From Cornus controversa (taxonomy: Eukaryota > Streptophyta > Magnoliopsida > Cornales > Cornaceae): a DNA stretch of 64,000 nucleotides. Each line of letters begins with the position of its first letter. The stretch's first letter is position 1. Positions 33,328-43,749 of the stretch are shown here, one piece after another. The position numbers and the translations under genes were made by a program. Location of the stretch: positions 46,549,755-46,613,754 of the forward strand of contig CM048853.1 in assembly GCA_026545225.1 (NCBI GenBank), in the 5' to 3' direction. A model generated the notes under the pieces. The model was not told the origin of the DNA. It ran no database searches and saw only the letters and a program-made list of their open reading frames with translations.

Positions 33328-33996
33328 CTAGGCATCGCTGTCGTACACATACAAACAAACCAGGCATGTAACCTCAAAACTAGCCCGTTCACTTGTGTTG
33401 ATTCGATAAGTATTTCCGCATCCACAGGTGAAAACGTGATTCTAAAATTGGGCATAAAGTATTCATTACAAGAAAGAAAAAGAGAGAACAATAAAAAAAA
33501 AATTGGAATTGAATTTTTGTATGCTTACCATTTCATCGATTGAGGCGTTATAGGGGAAGGTCCGCAGGGGTTGGGGTTGGGGAGCTGGGGTCGGGGCTGC
33601 GGCCCGTGGCATATTGAGATTCTCCATCTTTGGGGCTGGGGCCAGGGCCGAGGGCGTATTGAGGTTCTCCATCTTTGGAATTTGGGCCAAGGCTGGAGAC
33701 GTATTGAGATTCTCCATCTTTGGGACTCGGGTTGGGGTCGGGGGCGTATTGAGATTCTCCATCTTTGGGACTCGGGTTGGGGCCGGGGGCACATTGAGAT
33801 TCTCCATCTTTGGGATTCGGGCTACAGTCGGGGGCGTATTGAGATTCTCCATCTTTGGGACTCGGGCTGCGGTCGGGGCCATCTTTACGGCTATACTGAC
33901 TCGGGCTGCGTTCGGGGGCGCATTTAGATTCTCCATCTTTACGGCTATACGCATATTCTCCATCTTTGCTATACGCATACAGTCTGCGTTTTGCAT
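33328..33996 (-). CDS. Putative two-exon gene: 15-residue repeats plus Cys4 motif (left arm)
   Basis: On the minus strand exon 1 (33996-33529, 156 codons) starts MQNADCMRIAKMENMRIAV and contains six full and some decayed copies of a 15-residue unit such as KMENLNTPPTPTRVP, then a Pro-rich end and YNASIDEM. A GT-AG intron of 87 bp (33528-33442) in phase 0 leads to exon 2 (33441-33328), 37 codons ending in a stop, which reads NHVFTCGCGNTYRINTSERA and then SFEVTCLVCLYVYDSDA. The pattern C-x-C-x17-C-x2-C suggests a small zinc-binding module. Total 193 residues; no signal peptide or membrane segment. The family is not recognised. Caution: because the unit is 45 bp, other frames are also open, so coding status rests on the intron join and the Cys pattern. 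Confidence 0.5.
33610..33895 (-). repeat. 45-bp minisatellite in exon 1 (left arm)
   Basis: About six imperfect tandem units of 45 bp, GC-rich against an AT-rich background, containing GATTCTCCATCTTTGGGACT on the plus strand. The unit length is a multiple of three, so copy-number changes keep the reading frame. Confidence 0.85.
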
Positions 33997-34179
33997 TATA
34001 TATACTAAATGAATATATAATGTTAGATAGGACTCCAGTAGATAGAGTCCAGCTTGGACTCTGTTTGGAACCAAATCCCCCAACGGTTTGGATTTGAATA
34101 AAAATAAATCAATAAACTGGAATTGAATTTTTATATGTTTGGAGTAAATTGAATTAAAAAGGAAAGGAATTCCGTTTTT

Positions 34180-35287
34180 AATTTGGATGTAAGAAGGGAT
34201 TTGGAATGAAAAAAATATTACTTCATCTTTGTCCTTGTTAAAATAATAAGTTGAAAATTTATTTTTAAAAAAATATGCACACAAGATACATATCTGAATG
34301 AATTATAATTTGTGGTCATCGTAAGAAATAGGTAAAATACATTGACCTTTCTCGGAGTTTGACCTAATTTCACACGACAATCACATTTGGCGATTATTGC
34401 ACCGTGTACTCCTATGTTATGAAATGTCTTTTTCATTTTTAATAGTTTAATACTTTTACACATTAACTATGGAGTATTTTATACATATGTCAAGACAATT
34501 TTGTTAGTGTCTTAATAGTATTTTTGTCATTTCGCAAGGACAATTAAGTTATTTTTTGAAAATTCATTACGGAAGAAGAGGTAATCAAGATCCGGTAGTA
34601 TGTCCTGTGGCATAAAACGCCACAGTTTTGTAACTTTTAAATAAATATTCTTTAAAATGTCAAATCACTTTATTTTTATAAATAAAATAATAATTTTTAT
34701 TCCAAATAAGTGTTTCAAAAATTTTAAGCCAACGGAGATCAAATCTCTCATATCTCTATAAACAAATAGTCCACTTAATTTGAGAGTCCTAAATTCATAA
34801 AAAATCCTCTATTAAATGAATTTGTATTTCCTTTTATTATATTGAGCTATCAAGTATGCAACAAAACAATTTTACACCGAACATGCAAAATGACACTTTA
34901 AAAAAAAAATGCAAGGCCTCTACCAACAACCCTTGCTTGAAAATCTTACTACTACTCTTGTTAAACAAAAATTAAATTAAATAAATATTTTTTTTATTTC
35001 TTATATGTAATAAATATTTTTATTTGTTATATTATGTTAAGTTTTAATGTTTAATTAATTAATGTACAACTAATTAAAATGAGATTTGGAATGAAAAAAA
35101 TAGTATATCATCTTTGTCCTTATTAAAATAATAAGTAGAAAATTTACTTTTTAAAAAATATGTTTGTTTAAGATTGGCACACAGGATACATACATGAATG
35201 AATTATAAACTTTGGTCATCATAGAAAATAGGTAAAATACACTGGCGTTTTCCGAGGTTTGGTGATTATTACACCGTGTAACCCTAT
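34180..35287. repeat. Pair of ~210-bp direct repeats, left arm
   Basis: The block at about 34190-34410 (TTTGGAATGAAAAAAATATT, then ATGAATTATAATTTGTGGTC and GATTATTGCACCGTGTA) recurs at about 35085-35287 with perhaps 15 per cent difference. The second copy ends exactly at the gypsy LTR start. The sequence between (34420-35085) is AT-rich and unassigned. The repeats could be decayed LTRs or a tandem duplication. Confidence 0.65.
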
Positions 35288-35683
35288 TGTAGGGGGATAA
35301 AATCCCCCAGCTATTCACATAGGCTTACTGACACACGAATGGGCTGAGCCTAAGAGAAATCAAGCCCAAAGTTCATTAGATGCCTCAAAGAATAGTTTAA
35401 AAAGAAAGAATGGGCTAGAACGTCCTTTTAAAGACCAAAGCGGCCCAACATAGGCATCAGTCCAAACTTGATTAGGAATCTATGTGCTTGAGAGAAAAGA
35501 TAACTGCAAATATAGAAATTAGAGTCTTATTAGGATTTCAATTTCAACTTGTATAAATAATGGAAAAGATGAATGAAAAAGGATTCTCTCTTTCTCTGAA
35601 AAATACATTGTGTTCTTAGACTTTTGGGTGTGTGCGAGAAATTAATTGGCAGAAAATTATCGAAGCAATTTCTTGTACTAACA
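35288..35683 (+). repeat. Ty3-gypsy LTR, left arm
   Basis: 396 bp from TGTAGGGGGATAAAATCCCC to CTTGTACTAACA, with TG/CA ends. The first 20 bases form a small palindrome. Immediately after it lies TTTGGCGCTGATTGTAGGAA, which resembles the primer-site region of plant Ty3-gypsy elements. No second LTR is found: the element is cut by the FAR1/MULE block. Confidence 0.8.
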
Positions 35684-36825
35684 CTTTGGCGCTGATTGTA
35701 GGAAACGTTTTATCGTTTTCTATTTGAAACTTGAGAATTTGCAGTCTTGGTAGACACAAGAAGGAATTCTTACGACGTGACAAATATGGACAGACCCCTT
35801 AGGAACCAAAGGGGCTATTGCCGATACAGCCAAACATCCAGGAGCCTTTGGCTCAGCCAAACATTTAGCAGTTAACCCAACAAAACGAGGCTCTGCGCTA
35901 GCAGTTCGCTGAGCCGAATTGAGTAACCACTCATTGAGTGCCTCTCATCATAACCAACCTGTAGGTGGAGACTGACATCTTGGCAAGGCCAATGAAGATC
36001 AGATCAATCCCGCACAATGCTACCCAGAGTGGAGAACCCAGATGCAGTGGGAGATCGATGAACTAAAAGGCAACAGATCAGGCTATCCAGCCAACCGAGC
36101 GTTTGCAGCTAGCAGGCTGATCGAGTCTCTTTTCACAGAGAATAAAATCAAGACCGAAAAGCTGAGAAGGTTTACCCTGCCTACGTTTATCACCTTTGAT
36201 AGAAGGACAGATTCGGTGGAACATATTTATTAGTATCACTAGAAGATGACCCTAGATGTGGAGAACGATGCACTCATGTGCAAAATCTTTCCATCCAGCC
36301 TATCTGGGCCGGCATTGTTATGGTTTAAACAAGAATCGCCTCGTTCAATCTCGAACTTCGTAAGACTGTGTGAGTTGTTCGTTGCCCAGTATGCATGAAA
36401 TCAAGAATGAAAGAGGATAATCTCCTCATTATTCACCATGAGACAGGTTAAGGGAGAAACTTTGAAATCTTTTTTAACTCGCTTCAATTTAGAGATGTCA
36501 ATGATAGATCAGTGCGATCAAACCGTGACAGTAGAAGCTTTTAAGATAGTAGTGCTACCTGATGAAGGTTTTCACAGATCTCTGGTAAAAGTGTTCCAAG
36601 AGATATGGGTGATCTAAACATCTGGGCTCAGAAGTACTTGAGGATAGAGGAGGATGAAACAGCCAGAAATAGCGATCAACTGCTCAGGAACTAGCGAAAA
36701 AGCTAAAAGTCAAAGAGAAGGATCACCCCGCTGAAAGTATCTTTGGCTAGGCTTTATTATGAGAACAAAATCAAGGGGATCTTTCGCTCGCCTCCGACTA
36801 TCAGGCAACCCCTAGAACAAAAGGA
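35684..36825 (+). pseudogene. Ty3-gypsy leader and gag N-terminal region, left arm
   Basis: A plus-strand frame broken by stops: MQWEIDELKGNRSGYPANRA, FTLPTFITFDRRTDSVEHIY, LWFKQESPRSISNFVRLCEL-like text and MRQVKGETLKSFLTRFNLEM. This is the gypsy gag core (Retrotrans_gag type). Compared with the right arm it lacks 68 bp near 35911 and has stops after EHIY (36232) and in the FVAQYA segment (36396). No protease, RT or integrase follows. Confidence 0.82.
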
Positions 36826-36847
36826 TAAAAATTTCATCTCTTGTCCA

Positions 36848-38110
36848 TCATTTCATGATATATTGGGACATAATCTTTTTTATATTCTTCTTATCCAGTA
36901 CTTTCAATGCATGAGCACATAAAATCCCAATAAAATTGAACTTCATACAACTACAAGTGACTATTTGTGTTGAGGCTTCAAATTTAATCATATGCTTTTG
37001 AGATTTTCCAACACAAGATACTTTATATTCAACTTTTGTCCCTTCCTTAGCCATTTTATATGTATTGTAATCTCCCAACCTAATGTACTCTTTTTGAAAT
37101 AATTCAAAAACTTTCAGGGTATAGATTTTTTCACCATGACGTAACATCTCCACACTAGTTAATAGCACGAGCATACTTTGCATCATCTTGAAATCTACAA
37201 GTAGTTCTTCATATCTCTAATCATCCAAAACCCTCTCATAATGTTCAAAGAAACGCAAAAAATCATGCTTTGGCTTCAAGTATTTCTTTAACACATTGTT
37301 CATGCTTTCACTACGTTGGGTAGTTTTCATGTCTGCAATGAAAGTGTGTCATCCATAAACCATTGCCCATTTTTCTCTTACTTCATATAGCTCTGTCACC
37401 ATTTATTCTCTTTGAGACTCTATTTTCCCAACATATTATTCCATGCCAACAGCCACTCATCTTCATCTTCATAATCATAAACACAATTACCAAAATCATG
37501 CGCAAATTATTTTGATCCATAAAAGACATGACTCAAATGCTTGGCAGCATTTTGATAAATATGCCAAACACATAGTCGATGATGAGATTTAAAAAAGACA
37601 TCCGATATTGCTTTTACCATTGCAGCAGATTGATATGTGAGAATTGTCTTAGGCTGTTTTCCAGATATTGCACCAAGAAAAGTCTTAAACAACCACCTAA
37701 ATGATTCAGTGGTTTCATCACAAAGTAAAGCAGCACCAAACACGATTGTTTGCTTATGATGAGTCACCCCAATAAATAGTGCAAAAGGCCAATCATATTC
37801 ATTTGTCCGATAAGTAGTGTCAAAGCACACATCTCCAAAGAGGCCATAGTCACTAATTGAGTGTGTATCAACCCAAAAAATATTAGTGATCTTATCATCC
37901 TCATCAAACTGTAGTGAATAAAAATAAGATGAATCCTTCAGCTGCATATTGTGAAAATATTGCAATATAGCTCCAGCATCTCCCCTTTCCATTGCCATTT
38001 TTCATTTTCTATGTATGTAATTTTGGTAATCCTTATCTAGAAATCTAAGATGCTCTCTCCCCCCAACTTCTCTAATCAAATCAAACTATCAATCTCAATG
38101 GTGGTTTGTT
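36848..38110 (-). pseudogene. FAR1/MULE transposase-like protein, left-arm copy
   Basis: Minus-strand reading: RFLDKDYQNYIHRK just upstream of GDAGAILQYFHNMQLKDSSY, then FGDVCFDTTYRTNEYDWPFA (first catalytic Asp of the MULE DDE domain), FGAALLCDETTESFRWLFKT, KTILTYQSAAM (the second catalytic Asp, normally TDQ, is Tyr), HRLCVWHIYQNAAKHL, and further on CSCMKFNFIGILCAHALKVL, an intact SWIM zinc finger (C-x-C-x11-C-x-H). This is the family that gave rise to the FHY3/FAR1 transcription factors. A stop after MLGK near 37427 is shared with the other arm; a one-base deletion near 37404 and the Asp-to-Tyr change are private. Confidence 0.88.
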
Positions 38111-38998
38111 GCTTCGAAATTTGAATCCAATATTTTTATGATTAGTTTAATTATTGTTTCATAGTATCTTAAGGATATATACACTTTGGCTGCTGCAAAC
38201 ATTATAATAATACTACGACGTTATCGCGAGCGTCACACATGATTGTGGCTCCCACTAAACTATCACTTTCACATAGATCACCAAATAATTTGAAAAACTT
38301 AGATTCATTAAATAAGAAGGCCAAATTGGTTGAAAACAATTTTCTGTTTTATGAGAACTAAAAATTAAAAAATTGTACAAAAATCTGCTTGATTAACAAT
38401 TCTAAAGTTTTCTAATAACTCATTTAATCTATTTATAGAGAAATGGCTTTTATAGTTCTTTGAATATAATTTTTTATTTTCTGACTTATTATGAACTGTT
38501 TTCTGAGTGACAAACTTAAATAGGAACGTATCTCAACTTGTTTATGGGATTATGGGTTTTCAAAATTTGCAAACCGTTCAAAAGTCAAAAATAACTAATA
38601 AGTATTGATTCTTAATTATTAAAAAATAAAAACATCTCTTTTTTTCCTTCTTTTTTTTTTTTAATTTTCTTTCAAAAAAGGGCTTTACGAGTTTGATTTT
38701 ATTTTTTTAACACCACAAGAAAAAGACAAACCAAAGACTAAACCACAAAACAACCCTCCAAAGCCAGAGACTCTCTGACTCTAGGAAGAGCAGAAGACCA
38801 AATAACATAGGAACATTTGGATTGAATCGTAATCTGGCTCAAAATATCGGCGGAATGGTTACATCACGAAGGGACTCAGGCAAGGTGAAAATCAACACCC
38901 ACCCAGATTAAACAGCTTCTGAATGTCCTCCAACAGAGACACTAAGTCTTCAAAGCATCTCTAAAAATCAATCCTTCAGCTACCAAAGCTAAGCACAC
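38111..38998. other. Unassigned AT-rich flank of the FAR1/MULE block, left arm
   Basis: Mirrored in the right arm (41581-42470) with scattered differences. No terminal inverted repeat of the MULE was identified. Confidence 0.4.
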
Positions 38999-39198
38999 AT
39001 TCTGTTGATAAAAAGATATCAATCATATGGACAACTTTTTCATTGCAGCCTCTCACTAGCAAACCACATCTACAATCTTTTTGCATCCATTTTTCCCCTA
39101 GTTGGGGGACTCACACGAACTTTTTTACCCACGTCGGGGCTCAAACTCCTCCCTTTCTCTTTGAGGATGTGGAGGTTATACCATTGGGCTACAAGCCC
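38999..39198 (-). mobile_element. tRNA-derived SINE-like sequence, left arm
   Basis: The minus strand carries TAGCCCAATGG (A-box-like) and about 40 nt later GGAGTTTGAGCCCC (B-box-like), the internal promoter layout of tRNA-derived SINEs, followed by GACGTGGGTAAAAA. No convincing tail or target duplication was found. The mirror is at 41381-41580. It could be a decayed tRNA-related relic. Confidence 0.45.
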
Positions 39199-39445
39199 TT
39201 TGGTCAGTTTCATATTCTATATTATATAATTTTACAAGTAGCTAATGGGATGATACCACGGCTTTTCAGATTGGACAATACATGGAGTTGCTCATGAAAG
39301 CTTTACCATATGAAAATTTGAATTTTATGGGAAGCTTTAATCTTCCAAATTAATTTCCAACCCCTCCTTATGTTTTGATCATAACTGCAACCTTCATTCC
39401 TCAAATCAGAATTAATTCTCAGAGTTAATAGGGCAACAACATACA

Positions 39446-41130
39446 AATTACCGGGACTTTTATGTCAAGATTCATTAAAAAAACTCATATTTACATTTTT
39501 GCCCCTAGAATCCAACATTTAGCCAAATTTATGAGCTAAGTACCAGAAACAGTAATTGTGCAGGACACGACTTTATAGAGTGATTCAATTGAGTTCAAAG
39601 TCTAATTCAATATATCTAAGAACCATAAATGATATTTTCTAATTCAAGTGTAGGTTCTAGAATTTGTTTACTCAAGAATTGAGTTCTTTCAATGCTAAAC
39701 ATAAACTTGAATTAACTCAATGTCAGCAAAGGCCTTCAAGATGATTCAATGAAGTTCATGACCTAATTCTAAGTGTGCAAAGAACTATGATATGATATGA
39801 ATGATATGCATTGGTCTTAAGGCCAACTAGGTCAATAGATGAGCCTTCAAAATAAATTACTTCAAAAGTAACTTTACATTAAATCTAGTACTCACCCAAG
39901 ACTAGCCTACCCAAGTCTTTTAATCTTCAAATCTTTAAGCTTTTGGGTTCCTTCATCATGTAACTTGGATTCACTTCAACTTCACCATTGATCATGATTA
40001 TTGATCTTTGAGTTCCATGATCACGTGGCTTCATATATTTTCTTGCAATTTATTTTGAAGTCCAACGCCTTTAAGATACTTAAGATAATATGATACTTTG
40101 TAAACTGCACACTCAAGTAAACTTATTAACTCTACACTATAATAGGTTGTTATCATCAAAATTACCCAAATAACCTTGGGTTGAAACCTTGAGGTCAACC
40201 AATCATTTTCAAGAAAAAAATTGTAGCTTTAATAGCTTGTAACCTTAAGCGTATGTCTTTGTTTTTTGCTTTCAGTTTAACAACTTCTTCAACCAATTGT
40301 AATTGATCTTGATCAGCAGCAGCTGAATAATCTTCATTAGCCCCACGCATGGGATTACAACATGCCCATAATTTACATGTTTGAGTTTCACAACTATAGT
40401 ACAACCTTCTTTTGTTGTTGTTTTTGTCGTTTTCAGTAATCCTAACTATAGCTAGATTGAGACATCGCTAACAAAAAGATAAATGAAGCTTAAATAGATA
40501 TAGAAGAAAAAATGAGAGGAAGAGAAAAAATTAGTGCAAGAGATTTGAGGCAACCAGCTTCATATTTATAGAAGGAAAAAAATTTGACCATTGGAAATTT
40601 TGAGGGGGCAAACTAATAAATTAAAGTCAAGGATGCCATGTGTTCTAACGGTTGGAAATTAATGGGCATGAGGGGTCAAACTGATAAACTTTATTGGAGA
40701 GAAAATTGCCACAAATAGGTGCAGAAGTGTAAAAGGGTATTTTGGGCATTTTTTGGCTACTGTTTGTATGATGTAAGCAATCTAACCATTGACAATGACA
40801 TGGGGGACTAAAGTGATGTATTATTTCAAACCTCGGGAGTGTAAAAGTCAATACGCAAACGTAGGGAGGTGAGATTGACGTATAAACATACCTTAGGGGA
40901 GTCAAATGAGGTTTGCCTTTTTTATATTTACAAAAACAAGAGAGAGCTGATTATTTTACTATGTTTTGGATAAAAAAAATGTAATTTAAATGTATGTGAG
41001 AGTGATTTGATCAAATAAATTTTCAATCGCAAAGATGTTGATTTAATCCTTCAGATTCCTATACGAACAATTCATGAAACGAATATCAGAATTTGGAGTC
41101 TAACTACCAATGGTCTCTTCTCAGTTTAGA
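39446..41130. other. Spacer between inverted-repeat arms
   Basis: About 1.7 kb unique to the centre. 39600-40190 contains ordered phrases such as CAAGTCTTTTAATCTTCAAA and ATCATCAAAATTACCC resembling the reverse strand of a SIRE/Maximus-type LTR. The minus-strand frame at 40195-40404 (ending KDIRLRLQAIKATIF) has no known domain. 40560-40930 has pyrimidine-rich text like one terminus of a Mutator-like element. No gene is recognised. Confidence 0.5.
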
Positions 41131-41380
41131 GTGTGTATGTTGTTGCCCTATTAACTTTGAGAATTAATTCTGATTTGAGGGATGAAGGTTGCAGTTATGA
41201 TCAAAACATAAGGAGGGGTTGGAAATTAATTTGGAAGATTAAAGCTTCCCATAAGATTCAAATTTTCATATGGTAAAGCTTTCATGAGCAACTCCATGTA
41301 TTGTCCAATCTGAAAAGCCGTGGTATCATCCCATTAGCTACTTGTAAAATTATATAATATAGAATATGAAACTGACCAAA

Positions 41381-41580
41381 GGGCTTGTAGCCCAATGGTA
41401 TAACCTCCACATCTTCAAAGAGAAAGGGAGGAGTTTGAGCCCCGACGTGGGTAAAAATGTTCGTGTGAGTCCCCCAACTAAGGGAAAAGTGGATGCAAAA
41501 ATATTGTAGAGGTGGTTTGCTAGTGAGAGGCTGCAATGAAAAAGTCGTCCATATGATTGATATCTTTTTATCAACAGAAT
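41381..41580 (+). mobile_element. tRNA-derived SINE-like sequence, right arm
   Basis: A-box-like TAGCCCAATGG at 41388-41398 and B-box-like GGAGTTTGAGCCCC at about 41430-41443. Starts GGGCTTGTAGCCC. Same uncertainty as the left-arm mirror. Confidence 0.45.
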
Positions 41581-42469
41581 GTGTGCTTAGCTTTGGTAGC
41601 TGAAGGATTGATTTTTAAAGATGCTCTGAAGACTTAGTGTCTCTGTTGGAGGACATTCAGAAGCTGTTTAATCTGGGTGGGTGTTGATTTTCACCTTGCC
41701 TGAGTCCTTTCGTGATGTAACCATTCCGCCGATATTTTGAGCCAGATTACGATTCAATCCAAATGTTCCTATGTTATTTGGTCTTCTGCTCTTCCTAGAG
41801 TCAGAGAGTCTCTGGCTTTGGAGGGTTGTTTTGTGGTTTAGTCTTTGGTTTGTCTTTTTCTTGTGGTGTTAAAAAAATAAAATCAAACCCGTAGAGCCCT
41901 TTTTTGAAAGAAAATAAAAAAAAAAGGAAAAAAAGAGATGTTTTTATTTTTTAATTATTAAGAATCAATACTTATTAGTTATTTTTGACTTTTGAACGGT
42001 TTGCAAATTTTGAATACCCGTAATCCCAGAAACAAGTTGAGATATGTTCCTAATTAAGTTTGTCACTCAGAAAACAATTCATAATAAGTCAGAAAATAAA
42101 AAATTATATTCAAAGAACAATAAAAGCCACTTCTCTGTAAATAGATTAAATGAGTTATCAGAAAACTTCAGAATTGTTAATCAAGCAGATTTTTGTACAA
42201 TTTTTTAATTTTTAGTTCTCATAAAACAGAAAATTGTTTTCAACCAATTTGGCCTTCTTATTTAATGAATCTAAGTTTTTCAAATTATTTTGTGATCTAA
42301 TCTCAAAAATGTGAAAGTGATAGTTTAGTAGGAGCCACAATCATGTGTGATGCTCGCGATGACGTCGTAGAATTATTATAATGTTTGCAGCAGCCAAAGT
42401 GTATATATCCTTAAGATACTATGAAACAATAATTAAACTAATCATAAAAATATTGGATTCAAATTTCGA

Positions 42470-43733
42470 AGCAACAAACCACCATTGAGATTGATAGTTT
42501 GATTTGATTAGAGAAGTTGGGGGGAGAGAGCATCTTAGATTTCTAGATAAGGATTACCAAAATTACATACATAGAAAATGAAAAATGGCAATGGAAAAGG
42601 GAGATGCTGGAGCTATATTGCAATATTTTCACAATATGCAGCTAAAGGATTCATCTTATTTTTATTCACTACAGCTTGATGAGGATGATAAGATCACTAA
42701 TATTTTTTGGGTTGATACACGCTCAATTAGTGACTATGCCTTTTTGGAGATGTGTGCTTTGACACTACTTATCGGACAAATGAATATGATCAGCCTTTTG
42801 CACTATTTATTGGGGTGACTCATCATAAGCAAACAATCGTGTTTGGTGCTGCTTTACTTTGTGATGAAACCACTAAATCATTTAGGTGGCTGTTTAAGAC
42901 TTTTCTTAGTGCAATATCTGGAAAACAGCCTAAGACAATTCTCACAGATCAATCTGCTGCAATGGTAAAAGTAATATCGGATGTCTTTTTTAAATCTCAT
43001 CATCGACTATGTGTTTGGCATATTTATCAAAATGCTGCCAAGCATTTGAGTCATGTCTTTTATGGATCAAAACAATTTGCGCATGATTTTGGTAATTGTG
43101 TTTATGATTATGAAGATGAAAATGAGTGGATGTTGGCATGGAATAATATGTTGGGAAAATAGAGTCTCAAAGAGAATAAATGGTTGACAGAGCTATATGA
43201 AGTAAGAGAAAAATGGGCAGGTTTATGGACGACACACCTTCATTGCAGACATGAAAACTACCCAACGTAGTGAAAGCATGAACAATGTGTTAAAGAAATA
43301 CTTGAAGCCAAAGCATGATTTTTTGCGTTTCTTTGAGCATTATGAGAGGGTTTTGGATGATCAGCGATATAAAGAACTACTTGCAGATTTCAAGATGATG
43401 CAAAGTATGCTCGTGCTATTAACTAGTGTGGAGATGTTACGTCATAGTGTAGAAATCTATACCCCAAAAGTTTTTGAATTATTTCAAAAAGAGTACATTA
43501 GGTTGGGAGATTACAATACATATAAAATGGCTAAGGAAGGGACAAAAGTTGAATATAAAGTATCTTGTGTTGGAAAATCTCAAGAGCATATGATTAAATT
43601 TGAAGCCTCGACACAAATAGTCACTTGTAGTTGTATGAAGTTCAATTTTATTGGGATTTTATGTGCTTATGCATTGAAAGTGCTGGATAAGAAGAATATA
43701 AAAAGGATTCTGTCCCAATATATCATGAAATGA
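42470..43733 (+). pseudogene. FAR1/MULE transposase-like protein, right-arm copy
   Basis: The plus strand reads RFLDKDYQNYIHRK, GDAGAILQYFHNMQLKDSSY, CFDTTYRTNEYDQPFALFIG, KTILTDQSAAMVK (second catalytic Asp intact here), HRLCVWHIYQNAAKHL and TTQRSESMNNVLKKYLKPKH, ending CSCMKFNFIGILCAYALKVL, where the SWIM His has become Tyr. A one-base deletion near 42738 shifts the frame between ISDY and the CFDTTY motif. The stop after MLGK (43160) is shared with the left arm. The product would have been a nuclear DDE transposase or a FAR1-related DNA-binding protein. Confidence 0.88.
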
Positions 43734-43749
43734 TGGACAAGAGATGCAA

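Larger units (their letters stand above)
16356..39445 (+). repeat. Left arm of giant inverted repeat
   Basis: Every element from LINE-B through the FAR1/MULE fragment appears again in reverse in the right arm (41131-64000). Pairs of matching positions sum to about 80356 at the outer end, 80400 in copia-2, 80647 in the middle and about 80580 near the spacer, so a few indels separate long collinear segments. The inner edge is sharp: the arms share text up to CAACAACATAC at about 39445. The outer edge is set by the window end and could extend left of 16356. Confidence 0.95.

Noticed and set aside
33571-34012. Long plus-strand ORFs opposite the two-exon gene (and mirrored minus-strand ORFs near 46635-47076)
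   Set aside because: The 45-bp repeat keeps all six frames open. These frames lack an intron join or any Cys module and are probably shadows.
40195-40404. Minus-strand ORF in the spacer as a regulatory protein
   Set aside because: A 69-codon frame with a short helical-looking end only. No family resemblance and no splice partners found.
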